Shown here piece by piece: positions 26,774 to 35,747 of a stretch of 64,000 nucleotides of DNA; the stretch's first letter is position 1, and each line of letters begins with the position of its first letter. Position numbers and translations under genes: made by a program. Location of the stretch: NCBI RefSeq assembly GCF_030815865.1, contig NZ_JAUSXI010000001.1, positions 1-64,000 of the forward strand. Reading direction: 5' to 3'. The DNA is from Arthrobacter globiformis. Lineage in GTDB: Bacteria > Actinomycetota > Actinomycetes > Actinomycetales > Micrococcaceae. The notes beneath the pieces were generated by a model. It was given only the letters and a program-made list of their open reading frames with translations, was not told the DNA's origin and did not search any database.

Positions 26774-27547
26774 GTGGAAGATCCGACAACGATTGCACTG
26801 AACCTCACGTTTCTAGGCACCCTGGGGGTTGCCTTCCTCATGTTCATCGGCCTGTGCATCAGTGTCATGCTCACGCTGGTGATTGCGGGACTAGGACGCC
26901 TTGTAGCGCTGATCGTGATGGCGCTGTTCGGCCGCCTCCCCAAAAACGAAACCATCGAGATCGTGCGGCTCGCCGCGGACGGCAGCCCGCTGCCCGCCGA
27001 GGCGGAAACGGTGCCGGCAAAAGCCAAGGCGAAAAAAACCCCCAAGGCCCCCCGCCCGGTCCGCGAGCCGCGCGCACCGATCGACTGGAAGAAGCTCCGG
27101 ACCCGCACCGGCCTCCAGGAAGCCCTCCGCAGCGCCGTCGTCCATCACCCCCTGGTGACCGCCGCCCGGCCGGTGCCGCCGGTCCTCTCGAAAGGCTGGG
27201 CCGACGCCGTGGCTGCCGCCGACGCCCGCGCGGTGGCGCGCGCCCGGGCCGCCGCGCCGGAAATAAAGGTCACGGTGCGGGACCTGCCGCCGCCCGACGT
27301 GGCTGCTGCCAGCGTGACGCAGGTGGCGCCGCTCGTGGAATCAGCCCTGCGCCACGATGCCGTGCCGGCCGAACCGTCCAGCACGGGCGCCTCCAGCAAG
27401 GGGACATCAGTCCGGTCCGCTTTGGCGCTGTCGGCCCAGCCGCCGCAGCCTGCGCGGAAACCGGCGGTTGCCGGACATGTCACCGTCCTGGACACCGGTT
27501 CCATGACGTCGCTCGCGCAGCACCCGGACGCCCGCACCCGCGCCTGA
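26774..27547 (+). CDS. Membrane-anchored protein of unknown function
   Basis: This 257-residue protein starts at a GTG with AAGGAGGG upstream. Residues 10-55 are hydrophobic (FLMFIGLCISVMLTLVIAGL) with the GLGRL motif shared with the 22461-22763 product. A long, probably disordered, Ala/Pro/Lys-rich cytoplasmic tail follows (VPAKAKAKKTPKAP). No catalytic motif is seen. Confidence 0.65.
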   Translation: MEDPTTIALNLTFLGTLGVAFLMFIGLCISVMLTLVIAGLGRLVALIVMALFGRLPKNETIEIVRLAADGSPLPAEAETVPAKAKAKKTPKAPRPVREPRAPIDWKKLRTRTGLQEALRSAVVHHPLVTAARPVPPVLSKGWADAVAAADARAVARARAAAPEIKVTVRDLPPPDVAAASVTQVAPLVESALRHDAVPAEPSSTGASSKGTSVRSALALSAQPPQPARKPAVAGHVTVLDTGSMTSLAQHPDARTRA

Positions 27548-27679
27548 CCGCGCTGGTTCTCCGTGCCGTCAGGTGCTGGGCGCTCTCCGATGGGCGAACG
27601 GGTCCAGACCGGGGGGCCCGCGAGATAAAGCTGTCGGCATCCCTTACCCTGAGCAACCATCTCCGCTAGCGTGAAGCCC

Positions 27680-28684
27680 ATGGAATTCAGATACCTCGGA
27701 AACAGCGGCTTCAAGATTTCGGAAATCACGTTCGGCAACTGGCTCACGCATGGCTGCCAGGTGGAGAACGACGTCGCCATCCAGTGCGTGCGGGCGGCGC
27801 TTGACGCCGGCATCAGCACGTTCGACACGGCGGACGTCTACGCCAACACCGCCGCGGAAACCGTTCTGGGCGAAGCGCTCAAGGGTGAACGCCGGCAGTC
27901 CATTGAGATCTTCACGAAGGTGTTCGGTCCCACCGGCCCCAAGGGAAAGAACGACCTCGGCCTGTCCCGCAAGCACATCATGGAATCCATCGACGGGTCC
28001 CTCAGCCGGCTGCAGACGGACTATGTGGACCTCTACCAGGCGCACCGCTACGACTACGAAACTCCTCTGGAAGAAACCATGCAGGCGTTCGCGGACATCG
28101 TCCGGCAGGGAAAGGCCCTGTACATCGGGGTCAGCGAGTGGACCGCCGAGCAGCTCCGCAACGGCCACGCCCTTGCCAAGGAACTGGGCTTCCAGCTGAT
28201 CTCCAACCAGCCGCAGTACTCCATGCTGTGGCGGGTCATCGAGGAGGAAGTGGTTCCGGCGTCGGAGGAACTGGGCGTCTCCCAGATCGTCTGGTCACCC
28301 ATGGCGCAGGGCGTGTTGAGCGGCAAGTACCTGCCCGGCCAGCCGCTGCCGGAGGGCAGCCGCGCCACCGATGACAAGGGCGGTGCCAGGATGATCCAGC
28401 GCTGGATGCGGGACGACGTCCTGGCCGCCGTGCAGGAGCTCCGGCCGCTCGCGGAGGAAACCGGGCTGACCATGCCCCAGCTGGCGGTGGCCTGGGTGTT
28501 GCAGAACCCGAACGTTGCCTCGGCCATCGTCGGGGCCTCGCGGCCCGAACAGGTCGCCGACAGCGCCGCTGCCGCCGGTGTGCGCCTTGAACCGGACGTC
28601 CTGAAGAAGATTGACGCCGCCGTCGGCTCCCTCGCCGAGCGGGACCCGGCCCAGACAAAGTCCCCTGCAACCCGGGAGGCCTAG
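27680..28684 (+). CDS. Aldo/keto reductase, potassium-channel beta-subunit-like
   Basis: This protein of about 334 residues has the AKR TIM barrel. It begins MEFRYLGNSGFKISEITFG, has DTADVYANTAAETVLGEAL with the catalytic Asp and Tyr, a Lys in IFTKVFGP, and YQAHRYD with the active-site His. The C-terminal NADPH site reads AIVGASRPEQVADS. The ATG at 27680 is favoured by family alignment over the GTG three codons earlier. The substrate is unknown. It is eight nt upstream of the NmrA-like gene and probably co-transcribed with it. Confidence 0.92.
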   Translation: MEFRYLGNSGFKISEITFGNWLTHGCQVENDVAIQCVRAALDAGISTFDTADVYANTAAETVLGEALKGERRQSIEIFTKVFGPTGPKGKNDLGLSRKHIMESIDGSLSRLQTDYVDLYQAHRYDYETPLEETMQAFADIVRQGKALYIGVSEWTAEQLRNGHALAKELGFQLISNQPQYSMLWRVIEEEVVPASEELGVSQIVWSPMAQGVLSGKYLPGQPLPEGSRATDDKGGARMIQRWMRDDVLAAVQELRPLAEETGLTMPQLAVAWVLQNPNVASAIVGASRPEQVADSAAAAGVRLEPDVLKKIDAAVGSLAERDPAQTKSPATREA

Positions 28685-28692
28685 GAGCGCCC

Positions 28693-29544
28693 ATGACTGA
28701 TCTTCCGGACCTTGCCGTCACCGGCGCCACCGGGGTCCTGGGCGGCATGGTGGCCCGCCAGCTGTCCGACGCCGGGTTCTCCCAGCGCCTGCTGGTGCGC
28801 GACCCGCGGCGGGCGCCGGGCCTGTTGGACGCCCCGGCAGTGGCGGTCAGCTACGGGGACCCCCTACTGTCGCGCCCGGCCCTGGAGGGGGTCAAGGTCC
28901 TGTTCATGGTGTCTGCGGCGGAGGCGGAGGACCGGTTGCAGCAGCATTACGCGTTCGTGGACGCCGCCGCGGAGGCCGGCGTGCGGCACATTGTGTACAC
29001 GTCCTTTTTCGGGGCGGCGCTGGACTGCACCTTCACGCTGGGCCAGGACCACTACGCCACCGAGGAGCGGATCCGGGCGTCCGGCATGGGCTTTACCTTC
29101 CTGCGGGACAACTTCTACCTGGATTTCCTGCCCAAGCTGACCGGGGAGGACGGCGTCATCCGGGGTCCGGCGGGCGACGGCGTGATGGCCGCCGTCGCGC
29201 GGGAGGACATTGCCCGGTCCGCGGTGGCGGTACTTCGTGACCCGGCGGTCCACGCCGGGGCAACCTACGACCTGACCGGCCCGGAGGACATCTCGTTGGC
29301 GCACGCCGCCGAGGTGCTTACGCGTTCCACGGGCAGGACCGTCACGTACCACCACGAAACCGTGGAGGAGGCGTTCGCCTCCCGCGACTCCTACGGCGCC
29401 CCGGCGTGGCAGGTCGAGGCGTGGGTCAGCACGTACACGGCTATCGCCGCAGGAGAGCTGGCCGGGGTGACGTCGGACGTGCACGGCCTCACGGGCCAGG
29501 ACCCTATGCCACTCGAGGAACTGGTGAAGCTGCCGCAGCTGTAG
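28693..29544 (+). CDS. NmrA-like NAD(P)-binding oxidoreductase
   Basis: This 283-residue Rossmann-fold protein has the nucleotide motif VTGATGVLGGMVARQL at residues 9-24 and the segment VRHIVYTSFFGAAL typical of NmrA/QOR2-like atypical SDR proteins. It also has a C-terminal YDLTGPEDISLAHAAEVL. Members act as quinone reductases or redox sensors; the role here is not known. It lies directly behind the aldo/keto reductase gene. Confidence 0.88.
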   Translation: MTDLPDLAVTGATGVLGGMVARQLSDAGFSQRLLVRDPRRAPGLLDAPAVAVSYGDPLLSRPALEGVKVLFMVSAAEAEDRLQQHYAFVDAAAEAGVRHIVYTSFFGAALDCTFTLGQDHYATEERIRASGMGFTFLRDNFYLDFLPKLTGEDGVIRGPAGDGVMAAVAREDIARSAVAVLRDPAVHAGATYDLTGPEDISLAHAAEVLTRSTGRTVTYHHETVEEAFASRDSYGAPAWQVEAWVSTYTAIAAGELAGVTSDVHGLTGQDPMPLEELVKLPQL

Positions 29545-29672
29545 GGAAAGACGGTGCCGGGCTGTTGACGGTCATATGAGCGCGGCGTAAACCTGTGAGG
29601 AGGAGCACGCCTATTCGCAGCTGCACCCCGCAGCACCAGAGAAACCGCAGCACCGAGCAGAATCGCAAGGCC

Positions 29673-30797
29673 ATGTCCAAGCTGATCTACCGACGCCGAC
29701 CGTCCGCCCGCCCCGCAGCACATTCCGGTGTAACAGCACACTCCGGTGAACCCACGCATGGCCCGCTCACCAGGGAAGAGCTGCAGCTCGCCGTGCGAAA
29801 CCACTCCATGCCGCTCGAGGCCCTGCGCCAGGACGTGACTCCGCCCGGGTTGCATTACGTGCTGACGCATTTCGACATTCCGGACGTCACCGGATCCTGG
29901 CACCTGCGGATCGGCGGGGCCGTCGAGCGGGCGATGGAACTGAGCCTCGCAGCGCTGAAGCGGGATCCGGCCATCAGCGTCCAGGTGACCATGGAATGCG
30001 CCGGCAACGGGCGTTCGCTGCTGAGGCCGCGGCCGCTCAGCCAGCCCTGGACGCTGGAGGGCGTGGGAACGGCCGTGTGGACTGGTGTTCCGCTCGCCTA
30101 CCTGCTGGCCCAGTCCGGCGTCGAGCCCGAAGCCGTCGAGGTGGTGTTCACCGGGCTGGATGCCGGAATCCAGGGCGGCGTCCGGCAGCAGTACGCCCGG
30201 AGCCTGCCGATTGCGGAGGCCTCGCGGGCCGACGTCGTCCTTGCCTACAAGATGAACGGCACCGAGCTGCCGCCCCAGCACGGCTATCCGCTGCGGCTCG
30301 TCGTCCCGGGCTGGTACGGCATGGCAAGCGTCAAGTGGCTGCAGTCGATCCAGGTGGTCACGACGCCGTTCACCGGGTTCCAGCAGTCGGTCGCCTACCG
30401 TTACCAGCACAACGCGGACGACGCCGGCACGCCGGTTTCGCGGATCAGGGTGCGGTCCCTGATGGTTCCTCCGGGCATTCCTGACTTTTTCACCCGACGC
30501 AGGTACCTGCCCCGCGGGCCCGTCATGCTCCAGGGGCGGGCGTGGTCCGGTGAGGGCGCAGTAACGAAGGTGGAGGTCGGCATCGACGGCAAGTGGGTTC
30601 CGGCGCAGCTGGACAAGCCTGCCGGCGCCTTTGCCTGGCGCGGCTGGAGCCTGCCATGGGTGGCCGACCCCGGCCACCACGAACTGGCGTGCCGGGCAAG
30701 CGACGCGACCGGCTCCACCCAGCCGCTGGAGCAGCACTGGAATTACCAGGGCCTGGGCAACAACACGGTGCAGCGGGTGCGGGTCATCGTCGAATAG
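29673..30797 (+). CDS. Sulfite-oxidase-family molybdopterin oxidoreductase
   Basis: This 374-residue protein has the sulfite oxidase Mo-cofactor domain with the Mo-ligand Cys in TMECAGNGRSLL (about residue 108) and RLVVPGWYGMASVKWL (about 207). The C-terminal dimerisation domain is Ig-like and ends VIVE. There is no haem domain and no clear signal peptide, so it is probably cytosolic, or needs a partner for electron transfer. The ATG at 29673 is a moderate choice; the open frame extends 26 codons upstream. Its substrate may be sulfite or another oxyanion. Confidence 0.88.
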   Translation: MSKLIYRRRPSARPAAHSGVTAHSGEPTHGPLTREELQLAVRNHSMPLEALRQDVTPPGLHYVLTHFDIPDVTGSWHLRIGGAVERAMELSLAALKRDPAISVQVTMECAGNGRSLLRPRPLSQPWTLEGVGTAVWTGVPLAYLLAQSGVEPEAVEVVFTGLDAGIQGGVRQQYARSLPIAEASRADVVLAYKMNGTELPPQHGYPLRLVVPGWYGMASVKWLQSIQVVTTPFTGFQQSVAYRYQHNADDAGTPVSRIRVRSLMVPPGIPDFFTRRRYLPRGPVMLQGRAWSGEGAVTKVEVGIDGKWVPAQLDKPAGAFAWRGWSLPWVADPGHHELACRASDATGSTQPLEQHWNYQGLGNNTVQRVRVIVE

Positions 30798-30847
30798 CTG
30801 TCACTGCAGAATGCACCAGGGTGAATGAACCGGGGAGTTGCGGCCGC

Positions 30848-31236
30848 TCAGCACCCTTCCACCCGCTGGCCCATGGTGAGGACCTGGCAGTTGTTGGAAA
30901 GCACGGACCGTTCCACCGAGAACGAGTCGTGGGCGGTGGCGGCACGACGCCCGCCACCTTGTTGGCGGCGATCGCCACGCCGATCCCCGTCCCGCAGAAC
31001 AGGATGGCCCGGTCCGCCTGTCCGTCCCGGATCATCTCCCCCGCGGTGATGCCGACATGCGGGTACGGCTTGCCGAATTCGTCTGGCTCGTCGCTGCGGT
31101 TGACCCCGATGTCGATCACGTCGGCCACCCGGGGGTCGGAGCGGAGATCCTCCAAGACAGGGTTCTTGTAATCGACGCCGGCTTCGTCGGCGCCCACGAT
31201 GATCCGCAGCGCGGGACCATCTGCAGCGGCGGTCAT
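30848..31236 (-). pseudogene. RpiB/LacAB-type sugar-phosphate isomerase, frameshifted and C-terminally short
   Basis: The first 109 codons encode an RpiB-type isomerase: IIVGADEAGVDYKNPVLEDL, PYPHVGITAGEMI and the anion-hole loop AILFCGTGIGVAIAANKVAG. At about 30946 one G/C pair is missing; adding it restores RAATAHDSFSVERSVLSNN and CQVLTMGQRV, then a stop at 30848. The family continues some 20-30 residues after that motif, and none are found in any frame, so the end is also lost. The start overlaps the kinase stop (ATGA). In tetritol pathways this family converts D-erythrulose 4-phosphate to D-erythrose 4-phosphate; that role is inferred. Confidence 0.8.
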
Positions 31237-32517
31237 ACCGCGCCTCCCGCTGCGGCGGGGAGCTGCGCACCTGCTGCCGCTGCGGCGGGCGCGGCTGCCA
31301 GGTGCGCGCCCAGCACGAGGGCCCGCAGGCCTGCACCCCAGAGGACCCCCGACGTTCCGCCTGCCCGGTCCGCCCACGCATCCCCGGCGGCGGCGAGAAC
31401 GTCGCCTGCACCGGCGCCCCGGGCGAAAGCGTCAGCGGCGGCTGCCACAGCTGCATCAGCGCCCCTGACCATGCCGCGGCCGTGGTCGCCGTCGCCCGCC
31501 ACGGCATCCATGTCACCCAGCCGCGGCTCTTCTGCATGCAGGAGATCGCGTGCCGCCTCCAGTGCCGCAACACACGCGGTCGCGTACTCGCGGGAGGAAG
31601 CGGTGGCCGTGAACGCAACCGTGGGGCGGTCATCGTCGGCCGCCTCGGCGGTGAGGAAGCTGCCGGATTGTGCCGCGGTGGTTCCACGCCGGTACGCAGG
31701 CGTTTCCGCGGGCGCCGTCCAGAGCGGCTCCAATTCATCATCCAGGCAGGTGAGCGTGAGTGACACCCCGGCCATGTCCAGGCTGGTGACCAGCTCCCCC
31801 ACTTCAGGCAGCACCAGGGTGTAACCGGCGGCCCTGAGCAGCGGCGCAACCGTTCCCCACAGCACGAAAAGTTCCTCGTGCTTGGTGGAGCCCAGTCCAT
31901 TGAGGATCACGGCGATGCGCTGCCCTGCCGCGTCCGGCGTCTCGGCCAGAACGCGGGTCACCAGTTCGCGGCCCAGGTCCGCAGCCGGGGGAAGGTCCGT
32001 GTCGAAGAGGCCGGGCTCGCCGTGGATCCCAAGGCCCAGCCCCATCTGTCCCTCACCCAGCGAGAACAGCGGCGCGTCCGCGCCTGGGAAGGTGCAGCCG
32101 GCAAAGGCGCTGCCAATGGTCCTGGTGGCACCGTTGGCCTTGCGGCCCAGGCGGACAACCTCGGCCAGGTCCGCGCCCGCTTCGGCGGCTGCCCCCATGA
32201 TCTTGAAAACCGTGAAGTCCCCGGCGATGCCGCGGCGCTTGGACGCTTCCGACGGCGGCGCACTGGCGACGTCGTCCGTCACCAGCACGTTCTCAACGGC
32301 GATGCCTTCGGCGGCCAGCCGCTCGCTGGCCATACCCGGCGAAGGCCGGGTAGTGGCCCGAACCGCCGCCTGCCAGGACCGCCACCTTGGGCGCGGCGGG
32401 GCGGTGGCGGCGCACCGCGCCGCGGGGAACCTGGCGCACCAGTCCGGAGTGAAGATCGCAGAAGCCGGCGAGGGCTTCCTCGGCGAAGTCCGCTGGATTG
32501 TTGAAGATTCTGGTCAT
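31233..32517 (-). pseudogene. DhaK-DhaL fused ketose kinase with internal deletion
   Basis: The N-terminus (MTRIFNNPADFAEEALAGF ... KVAVLAGGGSGHYPAFAG) is typical of ATP-dependent dihydroxyacetone/erythrulose kinases. It breaks off at about 32335 and resumes in another frame with MASERLAAEGIAVENVLVTD. Comparison with DhaK indicates about 50 codons are missing, including the GxxF/SP and NYxGDxxNF segments. The rest is preserved: GIHGEPG with the substrate-binding His, SLDMAGVSLTL, and the DhaL part with GDGDHGRGM. A loss this size is not a sequencing slip, so the kinase is most likely inactive. Confidence 0.85.
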
Positions 32518-32588
32518 GGCTGGCTCTCTATGCTGCGGCGTGGTGTGCGGCGGGGCTGGGCGGGGTTTTGCGGCGCTGCGAAGCGCTC

Positions 32589-33362
32589 TTAGTGCATGTG
32601 GCTTCCGCCGTTGATGTCGATGGTGGTGCCGGTCAGGTAGGCGGACTCATCGGAGGACAGGAAGGTGATGACGGCGGCGATTTCCTCGGTGGTGGCGTTG
32701 CGGCCCAGCGGGATGCCGGCGTTGATGGCGGCTTCCTGTTCCTCGGTGCTGCCGACGCGGATGTTGGTGTCCACTGCGCCCGGGGTGATGGCATTGACCG
32801 TGACGCCGGAGTCCCCGAGCTCACGGGCGAGAGCCTTGGTGAAGCCGAGGATGGCGGCCTTGGCAGCGGAGTAGGGAACCTTGCCGAAGACGCCGCCGCC
32901 GCGCTGCGCGGAAACCGAGGACATGTTGACGATCCGGCCCCAGCCGTTGTCGATCATGTCCGGCAGGAAGGCCTTCGTGACGAGGTAGGTGCCGGTGGAG
33001 TTCACGGCCATGACCTTGTTCCAGAGGTCAAGCGTGGTTTCCAGGAAAGGCACCGGCGAGGTGATGCCGGCGATGTTGGCCAGCGCGCCGACCGCGGGAA
33101 GGGCACCGCTCTTGACCTCGGCTGAAACTGCCTTGTACGCGGCGTTGACGGAGTCCTCGTTGGCGACGTCAATCTCGTAGCCGAACGCCGGGACGTTGAA
33201 TTCGTTGCCGATTTCGGTGGCGACCTTCGCGGACTTCTCGCCGTCGAGGTCCAGGATCACCACGCCCCAGCCCTGGCTGGCGTAGCGGCGGGCGGTGGTG
33301 ATGCCGATGCCCCGCTCCGAAGTGGCTCCGGTGAGGACGGCGGTGCGCTGAATGTCAGACAT
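32589..33362 (-). CDS. Short-chain dehydrogenase/reductase (polyol or ketose type)
   Basis: This 257-residue classical SDR has the cofactor motif TGATSERGIGITTARRYA near residue 11, LANIAGITSPVPF for the NAG motif, catalytic Ser in VNMSSVSAQ, and YSAAKAAI with the catalytic Tyr and Lys. The C-terminus TGTTIDINGGSHMH is intact. It would interconvert a sugar alcohol and ketose with NAD(H). It lies in the leftward arm between the isomerase and the broken kinase, so it probably makes the ketose that the kinase once phosphorylated. The exact substrate is unknown. Confidence 0.9.
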   Translation of the reverse strand: MSDIQRTAVLTGATSERGIGITTARRYASQGWGVVILDLDGEKSAKVATEIGNEFNVPAFGYEIDVANEDSVNAAYKAVSAEVKSGALPAVGALANIAGITSPVPFLETTLDLWNKVMAVNSTGTYLVTKAFLPDMIDNGWGRIVNMSSVSAQRGGGVFGKVPYSAAKAAILGFTKALARELGDSGVTVNAITPGAVDTNIRVGSTEEQEAAINAGIPLGRNATTEEIAAVITFLSSDESAYLTGTTIDINGGSHMH

Positions 33363-33394
33363 GATTCTCCTACGTGATTCTTGTGGTGGGTTGA

Positions 33395-34219
33395 TCAGAT
33401 GAGGTCGGTGATGAAGCTGGCTGCTTTGGCGGCGGCCGCCGCGCGTTCATCGTGGGTGATGTCCCGTGTTTCGAGTTCCAGGCTGAAATGCCCGGTGTAG
33501 CCCTGGGCCGCGAGGGCCCGCAGCCCGGCGGCGAAATCCGCCTGGCCGTTGCCGATGCTGAGGTTGATGTTGCCCGGCACGGCGTCGCGCAGGTGCACGT
33601 GGGCTATCCGGCCCTCGTGGCGTGCCAGGTACTCCATCGGTTCCTCGCCGGCGGCGTGGATGTGGCTAAAATCCATGACAATCCCGACGCCGGAACCCGC
33701 CAGCCGCTGCGCCAGCAGTTCGGCGCGTTCCAGGTTCCAGCAGAACCGCAGGAAGTGCAGCGACTCCGTCCAGAGTTCGACGCCGAACTCGGCCGCGCGC
33801 TCCCCCGCCCGGATCAGCTGGGCGGCGACAGTGTCCAGATCCTCCTCGAGGCTGCGGACCGGCTCGTTGCTCAGTGCACCGCAAGGAAGGACCAGCGCTT
33901 TGGCTCCGGTTTTCGCGGTAAGGGTGAGCAGGGCATCACGGTGACGGTCCCGCTCAGCCTGCCGGCCGGCGTCGAGCACTGCATTCAAATCCCCGATATC
34001 CCCGTTGACGGAACGCACCCGCAGGCCGGATGCGGCCACGTCACTGGCCACGGCGGAGACGGCGTCAGCGTCGAGCTCATACGGGACGTGATCGCAGACG
34101 CCGGGGAGGGCGCCAAGGTCGATCTCAGCGAAACCGAGCCCGGCGATGGTTCGCAGGGCTGTGGGCAGATCGTGGTGCCGGAAGCTGATGGATGAGCATC
34201 CGAGTCGGGAGTGGAACAT
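33395..34219 (-). CDS. TIM-barrel sugar isomerase/epimerase (AP-endonuclease-2 family)
   Basis: This 274-residue xylose-isomerase-like TIM barrel starts MFHSRLGCSSISFRHHDL. Likely metal and acid/base residues lie in LWTESLHFLRF (Glu), IVMDFSHIHAAGE (Asp/His), IAHVHLRDAVPG and FSLELETRD. The ATG at 34219 is preferred because AGAGGA lies 9 nt upstream; the frame could begin seven codons earlier. Members isomerise ketoses, aldoses or hydroxypyruvate-like compounds. It is the first gene of the leftward arm, controlled from the operator region at 34280-34364. Confidence 0.85.
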   Translation of the reverse strand: MFHSRLGCSSISFRHHDLPTALRTIAGLGFAEIDLGALPGVCDHVPYELDADAVSAVASDVAASGLRVRSVNGDIGDLNAVLDAGRQAERDRHRDALLTLTAKTGAKALVLPCGALSNEPVRSLEEDLDTVAAQLIRAGERAAEFGVELWTESLHFLRFCWNLERAELLAQRLAGSGVGIVMDFSHIHAAGEEPMEYLARHEGRIAHVHLRDAVPGNINLSIGNGQADFAAGLRALAAQGYTGHFSLELETRDITHDERAAAAAKAASFITDLI

Positions 34220-34279
34220 CGTCGTTGATCCTCTGGTCATGCCCGGCAGGCGGTAGTGATAAACACCACATTAGATGGG

Positions 34280-34297
34280 TTGACTGTTAACAGTCAA
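34280..34297. promoter_or_regulatory. Operator O1 of the sugar locus (perfect palindrome)
   Basis: TTGACTGTTAACAGTCAA is a perfect 18-bp palindrome between the divergent isomerase and transporter genes. With O2, O3 and the site before the GntR gene it defines the motif GACTGTTAACAGTC, most likely bound by the local GntR/FCD regulator. Confidence 0.8.
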
Positions 34298-34307
34298 CTC
34301 CTGACGG

Positions 34308-34323
34308 TGACTGTTGACAGTCA
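34308..34323. promoter_or_regulatory. Operator O2 of the sugar locus
   Basis: TGACTGTTGACAGTCA has perfect outer arms and differs from O1 only at the centre. Its centre is 27 bp from the O1 centre. Confidence 0.75.
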
Positions 34324-34350
34324 GCATGACGTCCATCACACTGGGACGTA

Positions 34351-34366
34351 TCTTGTTAACAGTCGA
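34351..34366. promoter_or_regulatory. Degenerate operator O3 of the sugar locus
   Basis: TCTTGTTAACAGTCGA keeps the right half GTTAACAGTC but lacks the left GACT. It lies 44 nt before the MHS transporter start. Confidence 0.5.
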
Positions 34367-34409
34367 CAGCGCTGAAGCCACTTCAGCCGCTCTTCGAAAG
34401 GGAACCACC

Positions 34410-35747
34410 ATGAGCAACGAAGCTCTGAACATGCGGGGGCCGGTCCACGGCACCAAGGACGCCCGTCGGGTCGCCATCGGCTCGGGCGTCGGCGCCGTGA
34501 TCGAGACGTACGACTTCATCGGCTTCGGCACTGCGGCCGCACTGTACTTCGGAACTGCGTTCTTCCCCACCGGTGACCCGGTGACGGGAACGCTGGCCGC
34601 CTTCGCCACCCTCGGCGTCGGCTTCGCCGCCCGGCCCCTGGGCGGCATCATCGGCGGCCATCTGGGCGACAAGGTAGGACGCAAGCCCGTCCTGGTCGCC
34701 TCCCTGATCCTGATGGGCATCGCCACCTTCTTCATTGGCCTGCTGCCCACGTACAGCCAGGTGGGCCTGCTGGCCCCGGCGCTGCTGGTGTTCGTCCGCA
34801 TCGTGCAGGGCCTGGCCTTCGGCGCCGAATGGGGCGGTGCCATCCTGATGAGCTACGAGCACGCGCCGTGGAAGTCCAAGGGCAAGTACACGGGCATCGT
34901 CCAGGCCGGCTTCCCGGTGGGCCTGCTGCTGGCAAACCTGGTGTTCCTGGTCAGCGTGAACCTCGGCGGCGAGCTTGCCTGGCGCATCCCCTTCCTCGCC
35001 AGCATCGTGCTGGTGGTTGTCGGCCTGATCATCCGCTCCAAGGTCCCCGAGTCCCCCGTCTTCGACGAGGTCAAGGGCCACGGCGACATCGTCAAGTCCC
35101 CCATCGTGGAGGTCATCAAGACCGACTGGCGCAACATCGTGAAGGGCATCGGCCTCCGCATCGCAGAAACCGCCGGCTACGCCGTGTCCATCACCTACAT
35201 GATTTCCTACCTCAACAGCCAGCACCTGGCCGACAAGACCCAGACCCTCGTGGCCCTCTGCATCGCGTCCGCGATCGGCATCTTTGCCACCCAGGCCTGG
35301 GCGCGCCTGACGGACAGGATCGGCCGCCGCCCGCTCTACGTCTGGTCCACCGCCTTCGCCGTCCTGTTCGCGGTCCCCATGTTCCTGCTGGTCAACACCG
35401 GCATGGTCATCTTCATCATCGCCACGCTCGTGATCTCCTACGCGGTCTGCCAGAACTCGCTCGCCGGCGCCCAGGGCGCCTGGTTCCCGGAACTGTTCCA
35501 GGCCAAGACCCGGGCCTCCGGCGCCTCGCTGGCCTACCAGATCTCCGCCATGGTCTCCGGCTTCACGCCGTTCATCACCACCCTGCTGTTCGTCAGCTTC
35601 GGCTGGATGGGCCCGGCCCTGCTGTTCGGCCTGTACGCCCTGATCGGCCTCTGGGCAGCCTTCGCCACCCGGGAAACTTGGGGTAAGCGGGAGCGCCAGC
35701 TGGCTGATGAAATCACCAAAAGCACCCCCCAGTCGGTGAATGCCTGA
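34410..35747 (+). CDS. MFS transporter, metabolite:H+ symporter (MHS) family
   Basis: This 445-residue transporter has twelve predicted membrane segments. It opens with VIETYDFIGFGTAAALYFG, then has FAARPLGGIIGGHLGDKVGR and LVFVRIVQGLAFGAEWGGA, all characteristic of the MHS branch that imports organic acids, polyols or sugars with protons. The ATG at 34410 has AAAGGGA 9 nt upstream; the frame upstream to 34314 crosses the operators and is not coding. It is the first gene of the rightward arm and its stop overlaps the transketolase start. It probably imports the substrate of this locus. Confidence 0.92.
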   Translation: MSNEALNMRGPVHGTKDARRVAIGSGVGAVIETYDFIGFGTAAALYFGTAFFPTGDPVTGTLAAFATLGVGFAARPLGGIIGGHLGDKVGRKPVLVASLILMGIATFFIGLLPTYSQVGLLAPALLVFVRIVQGLAFGAEWGGAILMSYEHAPWKSKGKYTGIVQAGFPVGLLLANLVFLVSVNLGGELAWRIPFLASIVLVVVGLIIRSKVPESPVFDEVKGHGDIVKSPIVEVIKTDWRNIVKGIGLRIAETAGYAVSITYMISYLNSQHLADKTQTLVALCIASAIGIFATQAWARLTDRIGRRPLYVWSTAFAVLFAVPMFLLVNTGMVIFIIATLVISYAVCQNSLAGAQGAWFPELFQAKTRASGASLAYQISAMVSGFTPFITTLLFVSFGWMGPALLFGLYALIGLWAAFATRETWGKRERQLADEITKSTPQSVNA

